Below are positions 45,349-55,842 of a stretch of 64,000 nucleotides of DNA, one piece after another; within the stretch, counting starts at the first letter, position 1, and each line of letters starts with the position of its first letter. This DNA is from Heterostelium multicystogenum (lineage: Eukaryota; Evosea; Eumycetozoa; Acytosteliales; Acytosteliaceae), in contig RCNN01000001.1 of assembly GCA_003667245.1 (NCBI GenBank), positions 124,001 through 188,000 on the forward strand. The letters run 5' to 3'. The notes under the pieces are model-generated. The model ran no database searches, was not told the origin of the DNA, and saw only the letters and a program-made list of their open reading frames with translations. Made by a program: the position numbers and the translations under genes.

Positions 45349-46431
45349 ATGATGTTTGAAAAACTAATAGAAGAACACAAGGGTCTACTGGTGGCATTTG
45401 GATATGGTGTTACATCAGTCTCTATCACCTTCTTTAATAAAGCAGTACTCAGCTACTATGGATTCAACTATTCGAATGCCCTTACCCTCGGTCAAATGGT
45501 ATTCTCTTTAGTATTTTTTAATCATAATGAAACACTTTAAATTGATAAATTATCCTGATTTAAATTGGGATTTAGTTAAAAAGGTAAATATTAGTTTGAT
45601 CGGAATACATTAATATATCAGTATACTCATTGATCCTGCTTTATAAATCAATAAAAATATTTATAGCTAAGTTCATTATCATTTCTATTTATCCTGATGG
45701 TAGTTTCGGGATTGGCAGCTTTGGCAAAAACAAATGTACCATTGTTCAGTGCACTGAGACGTCTTTCAACATTGATTGTGATTTTTAGGTGAGCGTATTC
45801 TTTTGGAAAAGAAAACACCTATGGATGAGATACAGTCAGTTGTATTGATGGTTGTTGGTGCCATGATTGCAGGTTGGGGTGATGTCACATTCGACTTGGT
45901 TGGATCAATCTATATTCTCTTCAATTGTTTTGTTACTGCTGGATATCTCATTTACATTGCAAAGAAATCGAAGGAGACTGGACTCAACACATTCGGTCTC
46001 ATGTTTTACTGTAATATTATCTCGATACCAGCAACCATTGTACTCACTATCATTACCGAGGGACAAGGAATCATGGAATATGAAAACTACTCTAGTCTCG
46101 GATTTCAAGTAAGTCTATCTCATAAGGACCTTAATCATTATTATCATTCTAACAACACATTAAATTTTAGTTTTGTTTCTTAATGTCATCGATTCAAGCA
46201 TTCTTGCTCAACTATTTCATCTTTTTATGTTCAACCTATAATTCACCATTGACAACCAGTATCACAGGTCAGATTAAATCAATTCTACAAACAATAATTG
46301 GACTCTTTATGTTTGGTGATGTTATATTATCTCTTGTTTTAATATATGGATTACTGCTAAGTACAGCAGCAAGTTTCTGGTACACCTATATCAAATATAA
46401 ACAAACGATAAATAGAGCAAGAGGTGCTTAA
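45349..46431 (+). CDS. Nucleotide-sugar transporter, SLC35D-like
   Basis: Multi-pass membrane protein. The N-terminus KGLLVAFGYGVTSVSITFFN is followed by KAVLSYYGF. Introns are at 45584-45666 and 46109-46170. The central motif LFSALRRLSTLIVIF, then GERILLEKKTPMDEIQSVV, matches the LRRFSI...LL.K segment of SLC35D1. NSPLTTSITGQIKSILQTII is close to its NSALTTTIVGCIKNIL. Such proteins import UDP-sugars (UDP-GlcNAc, UDP-GalNAc or UDP-glucuronate) into ER or Golgi by antiport with UMP; the exact sugar is not predictable. Two one-base shifts (T-run near 45525, near 45790). About 330 residues, ten expected helices. Confidence 0.88.
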
Positions 46432-47159
46432 AATCAACTAAATAAATACAGATAAAATAAATTGAAAACATCTCAGTATTTCTATTTAGTATTGGATCAA
46501 AGAGGAAATCTTAAGATGGAAATCAGATTCGAAAATTGACTGATAATATTATCTTTGCATTCAAATCAAATTTGCAAAAAAAAAAAACACCAAAATTTGG
46601 TAAATCTAAAAAAAATAGATCTTTTTGTCTTTAGCCCCCTCATTTTCAAACCCAAAAAACGAGAGCAAAGAGTTTCTTTGCTCTTGATCAAAGTTTCAGA
46701 AAACTATCTTTGATTCATCCCCCATTATCATAGTTGGTGTTGGCTTTTAAAAGTGGAAACTGCTCTTATCAAGATTTGTGTTTTACATTTTTTTTCTTCT
46801 TCCTTGTTGATGCACATCCGGATGTTACGAATGAGCAACAACATCAATATATTGGGTATAAAAAAGCTTCCCTTCAACATATCAGTTTCTATGTAAAGAT
46901 TAGTTTTGTGTCAATATGCCAAGGCAAGCACAACAGTCGACTGAGGATACTTGAGAGATGATGTTTAAAATGAATCTAATTATCCTCATCATTTGAAAAC
47001 TTCTTCTCCAAATCACTTTTTTAATTGGTTATTATTATTATTTAAATTTATTTATCCAAATAATTAATATCTTAACATATTATTTACTATCCTCCTTTAA
47101 AGACATTTTTTATTATTGTTATAGATATTTTTGTTTAAAGCATAGGAAGGAAAGAAATA
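46432..47159. other. Intergenic region
   Basis: AT-rich. A less biased stretch at 46620-46960 has only weak frames. No gene supported. Confidence 0.45.
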
Positions 47160-48535
47160 ATGAATAAATTTAATAGTAGTATTATTTGTATATTTTTGAT
47201 TTTTGGTGGATTTGTTGCTTCACAAAATGTCCAACCAAACAATGTAAATTTAGCATTTACATCGTCTCAAAGTGAGATGTCTGCTAGCTGGTACACTTTC
47301 CGACAGAACTACAGGTGCCTTTGCGTTTTTCAAATCAGATGTTCTCTACAGAGACCGCTGGTTCAGTTGATATTTCCATTTCAACTGCATCTTTTACAGA
47401 GTATGGAGAATTCCCAGGTTGGAGCGGATTTGTCAACACTGCTGTCATGACAAATTTGAATCCACTTTCACAATATTTCTATCAAGTCGGTGATTCTGAA
47501 CTCAATGTTTGGTCACCAGTATACAATTTTACTACTGGTGCAGGTGCTACCACTTTCAAGCCATTCTCATTCAGTGTCTTCGGTGATATGGGTGGTGGAG
47601 ATTATATGGAGACCATCGACAACCTTTGGAGAATACCAATAAGTATGATTGGATATTACATGTTGGTGATATTGGTAAATAGATTTTGCAAATTTCATAT
47701 TGAAGATATGGTTTAATCTAATATATTTCCATTTAATTATAGCTTATGCTGACTATTCAGAAAAATCACAATCTCACTCACATTCAAAGGAAGAAAGTGG
47801 TCTTGGATCTGGAATGCTTGGAAATATGACAGTTTGGAATAATTTTATGAAGTCTATCACCCCATTGTCATCCATGCAATCATATATGGTTTGCATTGGA
47901 AATCACGATGTCTTTTACAACAAATCTGCCTACGCTGCAACTTGGTTGATGCCAAGTGAAAATCCATCCCAAACTTGGTATGCTTTCGACTACAATGGTG
48001 TACACTTTGTTTCAATCTCAACAGAAAACGCATACACCTACGGATCCGAGCAATACACATGGTTGGAGAATCACCTCCAGCAATTCCGTCAATCCAATCC
48101 AAACGGATGGTTGATTGCTTACGCTCATCGTCCATTCTACTGCTCCTCCATCATCATGCAATGGTGCTACGGTAACCACACCGGTGCACTTTTCAACACA
48201 TATGACCCACTTTTCCAGAAATACAACGTCGATATCTTCATTGCTGGACACACCCATGCCTATGAACGTACCTATCCCGTCTATGAAAACAATGTCATGG
48301 GATCCTTTGACGATCCAAAGGGAACCGTCTACATTGCAGTTGGTGTCGGTGGTAACTGGGAAGGTTTGGACCCACTCTTTGACCCATTCAAACCAAATGG
48401 AGTGCACACAGACACACCTATCTTGGATACGGTATTTTGAATGTTGTCAACGAAACTCACATCAACTGGGAATTCAACAGAGCCATCGACAACACTGTTT
48501 CCGATACTTTTTGGATGAACAAAGGAACTTTTTAA
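47160..48535 (+). CDS. Purple acid phosphatase (secreted metallophosphoesterase)
   Basis: Signal peptide MNKFNSSIICIFLIFGGFVA, then a fibronectin-like N-terminal domain (NVNLAFTSSQSEMSASWYTF, LNPLSQYFYQVGD). Metal ligands follow in canonical order: FSVFGDMGGGD, HVGDIAYADY across the intron (47675-47742), IGNHD, YAHRPFYC and FIAGHTHAYERTYPVY. The C-terminal block HINWEF...DTFWM ends at 48535. It hydrolyses phosphate esters at acid pH with an Fe-metal centre, outside the cell or in lysosomes. One-base shifts near 47310, 47620 and 48405. Length about 430 residues, normal for plant-type enzymes. Confidence 0.93.
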
Positions 48536-49103
48536 ATCAAAGTTCTATTGATCTATTATCCAACAAATAAATCTATTTTTTCACGAAATTTGCTACAATA
48601 TAATACAATACAAACAGCAATTTAAAATCGATTCGATGATCGAACATGATTAGCACTAAATTAATAGTTAATCAAATCAATAGCAACACTCACCAAATTA
48701 GTCAAATCACTAAGTTGATTGGTAAGAGGAAGTTCATTCATTGCTAAAAATTCAATTTCAATTATTTTAATAAAAAAAAATGCTATCATCAAAAAAAAAC
48801 CCACATACTGCAGTGATGGCTAAAATACATTTTTTCACTTAATTTTTTTGATTTTTATAAATTTTTTATTTTTTCATGATTTGAATTGGCTTCAGTTTTT
48901 GCCTTTGAAAATATCCCACCCTTCATTATCACACCCATCAACATCATAATTTGAACAATACCAAATTAATAATAATAATAAGCACACCAAAAACTAATAA
49001 TAATAATATATCAATTATTATTACCTTGTATTCTTAAACCAACCAACCAACCAAACCCTATTGTATATTTATTATTTAAACAAAAAGTTAAATCTATAAT
49101 AAA
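48536..49103. other. Intergenic region
   Basis: Strongly AT-rich with A runs (48773, 48792). Promoter of the ARPC4 gene; nothing else seen. Confidence 0.5.
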
Positions 49104-50191
49104 ATGGTAATATAATTTAGTTTAATCATGATCATATGATTGTCAGCATCAAATCAAAGGAGAACATCAATAGGTTTAGTTTCAATCAAAGCATCTCGTC
49201 ATCAAAAAGTCAATTACCAACCCAGCAGCACCAATCAATTCAATCATATTGGCGCTACACATACATAGCATTACCCAATGAATATATTATAAGCTTGTGT
49301 AATAACAGATATTGGATGCGGAATGACCAATCACTATGCTACCATTAATTGGTGGATTGCTAATCTTACGATTGATCTGCTCTATTGTTTAATGATGAAT
49401 CAACTTATACATACACTAAACAAAACCATAAATCTATCTCCATTTGATTTGATGATCAATCGATTTGATTGTTTAGTTGAGTAACTTATTGCTAACCTCT
49501 ATTCTACAACTACTATAGACTACAGCTCAAGTCCCATATTTAAATTGTATTAGAACTACTTTGACTGCTGCAATCTGTCTCGAGAACTTTGCTTCACAAA
49601 TTGTCGAAAGACACAACAAGCCAGAGGTTGAAGTCAAGTATGTAAAAGTGATCATCGTCATTCTCAAAGATTCATTTACTAATTATATTGTGTTAATCAT
49701 ATTTTAGGAACAACAAAGAGCTTCTTTTGAACCCAATTGTAATTGCTCGTAATAAACAAGAGAAAGTTTTAATTGAATCATCTATCAACTCTGTACGTAT
49801 CAGTGTTTCCATCAAGAAGTCTGATGAGGTTGAAGTTATCCTTGCCAAGAAATTCGTTCGTTTCCTTGTTCAAAGAGCTGAGAACTTTATCATTTTAAGA
49901 AGAAAGCCAGTCGAGGTATGTTATGATAGGACATGATAGCAGTCCGCTCTTTCCAACAACCAAAGCTAAGTGATGTTAATTAATACCACTACTTTATACT
50001 GAAATCTATAGGGATATGATATTAGCTTTTTGGTAACCAACTTCCACACTGAATCTATGTTCAAGCACAAGCTCGTAGATTTCATCATTCAATTCTTGGA
50101 AGATATCGACAGAGAAGTCAGTGACTTGAAGATCACACTCAACTCCAGAGCAAGAATTGTTGCCTCTGAGTACTTGAAGGAATACGCTTAA
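49104..50191 (+). CDS. arcD: Arp2/3 complex subunit 4 (p20-ARC)
   Basis: Four exons: 49104-49106 (the ATG alone), 49519-49637, 49708-49915 and 50012-50191, giving about 169 residues. [77 protein letters not shown] and [16 protein letters not shown] match ARPC4 almost without change. ARPC4 with ARPC2 forms the core clamp of the actin-nucleating Arp2/3 complex. No frame shift is needed. Intron 1, directly after the start codon, is 412 bp and unusually long. Confidence 0.97.
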
Positions 50192-50569
50192 ATTAATTAC
50201 ATTATTGTTCCGCATTGATAAAATAACAACCAATTAACAATCAAACAACCAATCCATCAAATCATTAACTTATTAAAAGATACCAAAAAACCAATACAAT
50301 AATTAAAAAACAAGTAAAACAAATCTATGATAACAGATAATCTATCTATTTATATAATCTATAATAATATATATAGTGATAAATTTAAAGCTTTTAGTTT
50401 CTTTCTAATTTATTATTATTATTATAATAATAAACTAAAGAAATTAAATAGTTAGAAAATGAAATAATAAAACAAAATATATATACTACTACAATAATGA
50501 TGATTGCCGATTATGTTCATCTTTCTTTTCTTTTCTTTTCTTTCTTTCTTTTAGTTATTTATTGATTGA
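50192..50569. other. Convergent intergenic region
   Basis: 3' regions of ARPC4 (plus) and DENR (minus); AT-rich with TTTC repeats at 50520-50550. Confidence 0.5.
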
Positions 50570-51319
50570 TTATCTTGCTTTTACTTTCTTCTTGTCTTCA
50601 ATGAAATAAATATCACCTTCTGCGACGCTGCTCCATTTCTCCAAGATGAAATCTACAGCTTCCTCTTGGAAATCACCTTGAATATCAATTTCCTCACCTC
50701 CTGCTGGTACTTTAACCACTGAGCATCCACAACTGAATTTCTTTGCCATCAATTTAGCGGCGTCTGCTAGCTTGATACCTGTTGCAGTAATATCAAATCG
50801 TAAGTATGTTGAAGATCACTATAGGATCTGTATTGAATAGAAGTTAGTGAACTTACCGAAACCTTCTAGACCAGCAATAGTTGTGACATGCTTTCTCTTT
50901 GTTCTTTGTGTAAGTTCAATTGTAATAGTTGGTTTAACTTCTTTCTTTTTTTTGCTGGTGCAGCGGCAGCAGCAGGTGTAGCAGTTGTCGATGTATGTGC
51001 TTCATCTTTAGAGTCGTCTACCATCTTTAATTGTTGTAACTTCTCACCAACTTCTGTGGTTTCGCTGTTTGTTGTTGTAGTTGTAGTAGTAGAGTCTGAT
51101 GGTGTAGTTGTTGTTGGTGCGGTACCCTGCAGATTCACATGGTCCATTTTCTTGTAGACATGCAGCTGGTGATGGACCAAACTCACAATATTCAAGTGGG
51201 AACCCACAAACTATAGAAGTGATTGATCATGGCAGCAATATCTACGTTAATATAAAGTTCTCTATTCATGATGAATTAATATTACTTTTACAATATACAA
51301 CAGTTAAAGCAGTTGACAT
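50570..51319 (-). CDS. denr: Density-regulated protein (DENR), translation factor
   Basis: Exon 1 (51286-51319) encodes MSTALTVVYCK. After the intron 51211-51285 come CGFPLEYCEFGPSPAAC, completing the YCxxC...YC zinc site. A Thr/Asn-rich linker with one frame shift (near 51110) and a Lys-rich segment (PAKKRKK) follow. The SUI1 domain reads VKPTITIELTQRTKRKHVTT, IAGLEGF, then after intron 50779-50856 GIKLADAAKLMAKKFSCGCS, GEEIDIQGDF and FILEKW. A second shift lies near 50940. DENR with MCT-1 promotes 40S recycling and reinitiation. About 200 residues, as in animals. Confidence 0.92.
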
Positions 51320-51535
51320 CTTTAAGAACAAATGAATATCGAAACACACTCATTGTTCATAAAATACTTTTAATCTAAAAGTAGATAGTTAAATATCTGA
51401 TCAGTACTCAGGAGACTTATGTTCAGACAATTATTCTAAACACTTATATAGTATTTAAGTTTCATTTTTCCACAAATGTAAAAGATATTTTACAAAATAA
51501 TTTAGTTCTAGATAAAAAATACACTTTTTCATAAA

Positions 51536-51608
51536 GCTTCTGTGGCTCAGTCGGCAGAGCATACGGCTGTTAACCGTAGGGTCGTTGGTTCGATCCCAAC
51601 CAGGAGCG
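51536..51608 (+). tRNA. tRNA-Asn (GTT)
   Basis: Acceptor GCTTCTG/CAGGAGC, anticodon stem TACGG/CCGTA with loop CTGTTAA, A box TGGCTCAGTCGG and B box GGTTCGATCCC. No T-run longer than four follows before SINE copy C. Confidence 0.95.
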
Positions 51609-51628
51609 AATTAAAAGAATATATTCTC

Positions 51629-51636
51629 CGCATGCG
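51629..51636 (+). promoter_or_regulatory. tRNA-downstream GC motif (CGCATGCG) of tRNA-Asn
   Basis: Perfect palindrome starting 21 nt past the tRNA 3' end. Confidence 0.55.
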
Positions 51637-51685
51637 ATCATTCTTTAAATTTTCCACTGGATTGTAACAACAACACAATTTTACA

Positions 51686-52090
51686 AGCCCAAGGCAGAAT
51701 AGCTGATGTGGTATGGTAGTCTGCTTGTGACGCCTTGGGTCGTGGGTTCGAATCCCGGGTTTTCCAGTTTTTCCCCATACACTTCCAGTGAACCCATGTA
51801 CTTTCAAAGTCTGTATGATACCATCCCGCCATGAAGAATATGTAAATTGACAAGCGAAGCCCTCAACTACTTAAAACAATTGGTGTACTCTTAAAATCTT
51901 CTGTCGCTTCGAAATACTTAACAGTCCACTGTTGAAACACCTTGCTCCAAATAATAATAGGCAGTCATGCCTCTATAAAAATGATGGTCATCACAACCGG
52001 CCTGTGGTTGTAAAAAGAAATCTGTAGGCTTCTAAACCCTACCTTAAATAAACAACTGTATGGTTTATAACAAAAAAAAAAAAAAAAAAA
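51686..52090 (+). mobile_element. tRNA-derived SINE, copy C (full length, with target-site duplication)
   Basis: The tRNA-like head (51687-51768) with B box GGTTCGAATCC is followed by a body of about 300 bp containing short hairpins (GGCAGTCATGCC, ACAACCGGCC...GGTTGT) and a poly(A) tail of about 20. AATTTTACAA precedes it at 51677-51686 and follows it at 52091-52100, a clear target-site duplication. It begins about 78 bp downstream of tRNA-Asn in the same orientation, and lies between tRNA-Asn and the convergent tRNA-Gln. No ORF for mobility is present, so it depends on a LINE. Confidence 0.88.
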
Positions 52091-52340
52091 AATTTTACAA
52101 TAATTTATAAAAATTATCAATTTTACGAAAAAAACACCTTAAAAGGAAAAACCGAAAAGAATCTTAATCAGATTAATAATTACTACAAATAGAGAAACTA
52201 ACTAAGTATATTATTTAATTTGATTAAGGTTCTCTATTCAGAGTTTAGTTTGAGTTATATCTTTTAATAACAATAGGTCTGATCAACCTATTATTTATTA
52301 AATTATTATAGGCAACTTTACAATTCTATTCACCAAAAAC

Positions 52341-52348
52341 CGCATGCG
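52341..52348 (-). promoter_or_regulatory. tRNA-downstream GC motif (CGCATGCG) of tRNA-Gln
   Basis: Perfect palindrome about 24 nt past the tRNA-Gln 3' end. Confidence 0.55.
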
Positions 52349-52372
52349 TTTAAATTTGAATAAATAATATTT

Positions 52373-52442
52373 TGCTCTGCTGAGATTCGAACTCAGATGA
52401 CTGGATTCAAAGTCCAGGATACTAACCCTTATATGACAGAGC
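52373..52442 (-). tRNA. tRNA-Gln (TTG)
   Basis: Acceptor GCTCTGT/GCAGAGC, anticodon stem CTGGA/TCCAG with loop CTTTGAA (anticodon TTG) and T arm CTGAG-TTCGAAT-CTCAG. Confidence 0.92.
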
Positions 52443-52796
52443 AATTTCATTGAAAATTGAAATTTCGTATATATTTATATTTTTTCTGTTTGAAAATTTT
52501 GAAATTTTATTAACTCAAATTATTGTATATTCTGTTTACTTTTGCTAGTCTTTAGGTAGTGAATTAGAGAAACAAAAGAGGTTTGTTAATCCTATCAATC
52601 TATTGCAAAACAGTTCTCACTCGACTCAGTTTATTGAATCTATTTCTGATAAATCAATCTTTTAATAGTTGACGAGATATCAGTCTGCAAGTTGATTCAT
52701 ACATCTCGATCATCTAGGAGAATAAGTTTTATGAGAGCTAACAGTTTGCTTCTAAAAGAAGATAAGAATAGAATGTACATATACCACAAATTTTAA
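52443..52796. other. Intergenic region upstream of tRNA-Gln
   Basis: Contains a short open stretch (52556-52664, EKQKRFVNPINLLQNSS on the plus strand) without start or context. No gene supported. Confidence 0.4.
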
Positions 52797-53267
52797 CTAA
52801 ATCATCTTAACTCTACAAGACCTCTCTGTGTCCACACCCTCTTTCACAGAACAAAATGATGATCCATTGGATTTGCCTGAGCTCTCAACCATTTTTGTGA
52901 GGTGGGCAACCTTTAAACTCTTTATTCGTTGGCTCATCATCGCACGAATATACCTCTACTATCTCGACTTCCGGTGTTGTGTTAATGTTTTTCTTTCTTT
53001 TCTTGATCCTTCTCTTTTGTTTTTTCATCCGTTACATTGCTATGTTCATTCATAAAAAGAGTTGCCTCTTGTAATGTTTTAAATTTTTTGTATTTAGCTC
53101 TATTGAAACCAATCACATTTTGGTGCTGCTTCATCCCTAAATAGACTTATTAATATTATACCAAAGTTAGACGCTTTTAATGATACAAACCAACTATTAT
53201 AGATACTGGGCTTTACACCTCTTGCAACAGCGTAGTATTCTTGTTTCTCTGATTTTTGTAGCGACAT
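52797..53267 (-). CDS. RNase H1-type hybrid-binding (viroplasmin-like) domain protein lacking catalytic domain
   Basis: Exon 1 starts at 53267 with MSLQKSEKQEYYAVARGVKP and ends NSW. The intron is 53137-53190. Exon 2, after a one-base shift, gives NVIGFNRAKYKKFKTLQEAT. YYAVARGxxPxIYxSW...VxGFxxAxYKKFxTxxEA is the RNA/DNA hybrid-binding domain of eukaryotic RNase H1 (Cauli_VI). A second shift near 52995 leads to an acidic tail ending CRVKMI at 52797. No RNase H fold is encoded downstream, so this is about 135 residues of binding domain alone. It could be a truncated RNase H1 or a free-standing hybrid-binding protein. Confidence 0.75.
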
Positions 53268-53725
53268 TTCCAAATACACATACAATAGTAAAAATTGTCT
53301 TTGACTTGGTTGATCAATCAAATCTCTTTATTTTGATAAATCCAGACATTCAATGTTATTAACAAGGATGAACTTGATTTTTTTTTAATTTTTGTTTTCT
53401 CAAAATAAAGATCTTTTGTCATTTTATAGGTTTTCAAATGTCATCAAGTAAACTTGGGGATGATAGGGTTGATCAATAACTGATATTTCAGATAGCTAAT
53501 GTTATTTCATGATAGAGCTTATGAAAAGAAATTATAAAACCAAACAATTTAATTATGAAATTTCGAAACAGTGTTTTTACATAAGATGAATAGACAGGAT
53601 TTTCAAATCTCTGTGAAAATATATTCCAAGACTAATCTTTCTCCTATTTACCAAAGTATAAATTCGACCTCTAAGGTACTATTTATCATCAGAATACCTT
53701 GTTATTTAAAATTACTAATATTAAC
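53268..53725. other. Intergenic region
   Basis: Divergent upstream region of the RNase H1-type gene and the secreted protein gene. No gene seen. Confidence 0.45.
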
Positions 53726-54458
53726 ATGAATGTCAAATTATTTATATTATTAGCTATAATCTCTGCATCCTATATCAGTGCCAAGAGCCATATGTGTCAA
53801 TGCACTTTCTACAACAATGAAAAATCATTGATAGCAGTCCACTCGTAAGCATTAAAATAATGTTATTAGGCGACTTCGTTATTAAGTATGAATATTAAAT
53901 ATAGGATTCTAGATTGTAAATATGAATGTTACAAACTCTCAGAACAATTGAAGATCAATATCACATGTGAAACTCAGAGCTGCTCATGTAATTGCCCAAA
54001 CGGAGATACACTTCCATGCTCTGCAAATTCTACCACAACTACCACAGGTGGTTCAACGTCCACTACAGGAGGACCAGCTAGCTCCACAGGTGGTAAGAGT
54101 ACAACATCTTCAGGAAAATCTAGTGGAGGTGGATCTGGCTCAGGTAAAAGTACCACCGCATCTGGAACAACATCTTCTGGAACAACTGACTCTGGAACTA
54201 CCTCCGGATCTGGTACTACTTCTGGTTCTGGTACCACCTCTTCCGACAGTGGATCCGGAACAACCTCTGGTAGTGGAAGTGGTAGTGGTAGCGGAAGTGG
54301 AGGAAGTGGAGGAAGTGGGAGGAAGTGGAAGTGGAAGTGGAAGTGGAGGTAGTGGTGGTAGTGGAGGAAGTGGACTGTTAACTTTTGATTATGGTCAATG
54401 CCCAGGAAATTCATGTGAGTGTACCCAAACACTTGTTGATTTCAAACTTATCCATTAG
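53726..54458 (+). CDS. Secreted Gly/Ser/Thr-rich protein with terminal Cys motifs
   Basis: Signal peptide MNVKLFILLAIISASYISA, then CQCTFYNNEK. The intron is 53845-53904. Next comes LDCKYECYKLSEQL and SCSCNCPNGDTLPC, a Thr/Gly/Ser region of about 115 residues with SGSGTTSGSG-type repeats, and after a one-base shift near 54320 in the GGAAGTGG repeats the end LLTFDYGQCPGNSCECTQTL. Small Cys-rich caps around a flexible linker suggest an extracellular-matrix or spore/stalk-coat protein. The family is not named. The apparent RKWKWKWKW end is an artefact of the shifted repeat. Confidence 0.7.
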
Positions 54459-54928
54459 ACAACTATATATATAGTGAAACCCAACAAATTTGACCTTATT
54501 AAATTATACACTAATGAGGTCAACAAATAAAAAGATTTACAACAATAAAAAAAAACATATATTAAATTAAATAACAGCTCTGATCTTTGGTCTAAGTCGA
54601 CACTAAATAGTGTTGTTTCAAATTATCCCAATATAAACATACACATAATGTTTATATAACAATTATATCTCTTTTGCAAACAAAATGATGGTCTTCATAA
54701 ATAAAAATAATAATAATAAAAACAAATAAATTTAATTTAAATTTGATTTAATTTAAGAAATAAAAAAAAAATAATTTTTTTTAAATTATTGAAATTGATG
54801 TTCACTTTTAAAAACTTTTTTGATTAATTTAAAAATTTTATACAAATAATCAATTACTTTTTTATCACCATCTCTCACTTTTTAATATTATATATATATA
54901 TATTTTACAATTTTAGTTTGATCTTAAA
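54459..54928. other. Intergenic region
   Basis: Very AT-rich, homopolymer-laden upstream region of the proteasome gene; nothing else seen. Confidence 0.5.
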
Positions 54929-55842
54929 ATGGTATGTTTAACTCAATCAAATGTGTAGATTATGTACATGTATAGTTCGATCAATTGATAGATCAATCTG
55001 TTAATATAATACAATTCAATATAATATTATAATAGGCAAGAAGATACGATCAGAGAACTACAATCTTCTCACCAGAGGGTAGAATCTACCAAGTAGAATA
55101 TGCAATGACAGCTATTAGACATGCAGGTGCTACCGTTGGTATCTTGGCAAAAGACGGGTATTGTGTTGGCTGCAGAGAAAAAGACTGTTGCCAAATTGTT
55201 GGATACATCATTGTCACAGTCAGAGAAGATGTTCAAGATTGACGACCACATCGTTTGTGCTGTCGCCGGTATCACATCAGACGCCAATATTCTCATCAAC
55301 CACGCAAGACTAAGTTCACAACGTTACTATTTCAGCTATCAAGAGCCGATGCCAGTCGAAACAATTGGTGTCTCAGATTTGCGACACCAAGCAAGGTTAC
55401 ACACAATATGGTGGTCTTCGTCCATTTGGAGTTTCCTTCCTCTACGCTGGTTGGGACATACACTATGGTTTCCAACTCTATCAATCTGATCCATCCGGTA
55501 ATTTCGCTGGTTGGAAAGCTACCTCCATAGGTGGTGAGAACAGTCAAGTAAGTTCAATAACATAATATTCTCTCAAAACAATCGACTAATACACTTCTTA
55601 AGGTTGCACAATCTGTTTTAAGATCAAATTACAAGCCAGATATCTCATTGAAGGAAGCTTTACAATTGGCACTTAAGGTATTGACAAAGACAATGGACAG
55701 ATCGAATATCAACTCTGAAAAGTTGGAGTTTTCATATATCACTAGAAGAGATGACAAGTTGGTTTATCATATTTTCGATGCTAAAGAATTGGATCAATTC
55801 ATTAAAGAGACCGATCTCGAACCAGAGACTGACGAATCTTAA
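54929..55842 (+). CDS. psmA4: 20S proteasome subunit alpha type-4 (alpha-3)
   Basis: Exon 1 is the ATG only (54929-54931); introns are 54932-55035 and 55548-55602. [20 protein letters not shown] and [20 protein letters not shown] are the alpha-ring N-terminal signature. [38 protein letters not shown] and [20 protein letters not shown] match PSMA4. It forms part of the outer ring that gates the proteolytic chamber. One-base shifts near 55157 and 55370 interrupt the frame. About 248 residues, normal. Confidence 0.96.

Noticed and set aside
51687..51768. A functional tRNA gene in the SINE head
   Set aside because: The B box is perfect but the D arm does not pair, the acceptor pairs only partly and the same sequence is joined to the same body in three copies.
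54302..54352. C-terminal RKWKWKWKWR, which looks like an antimicrobial Trp/Lys repeat
   Set aside because: It is the GGAAGTGG glycine/serine repeat read one base out; the other frame leads to a conserved-looking Cys-rich end.
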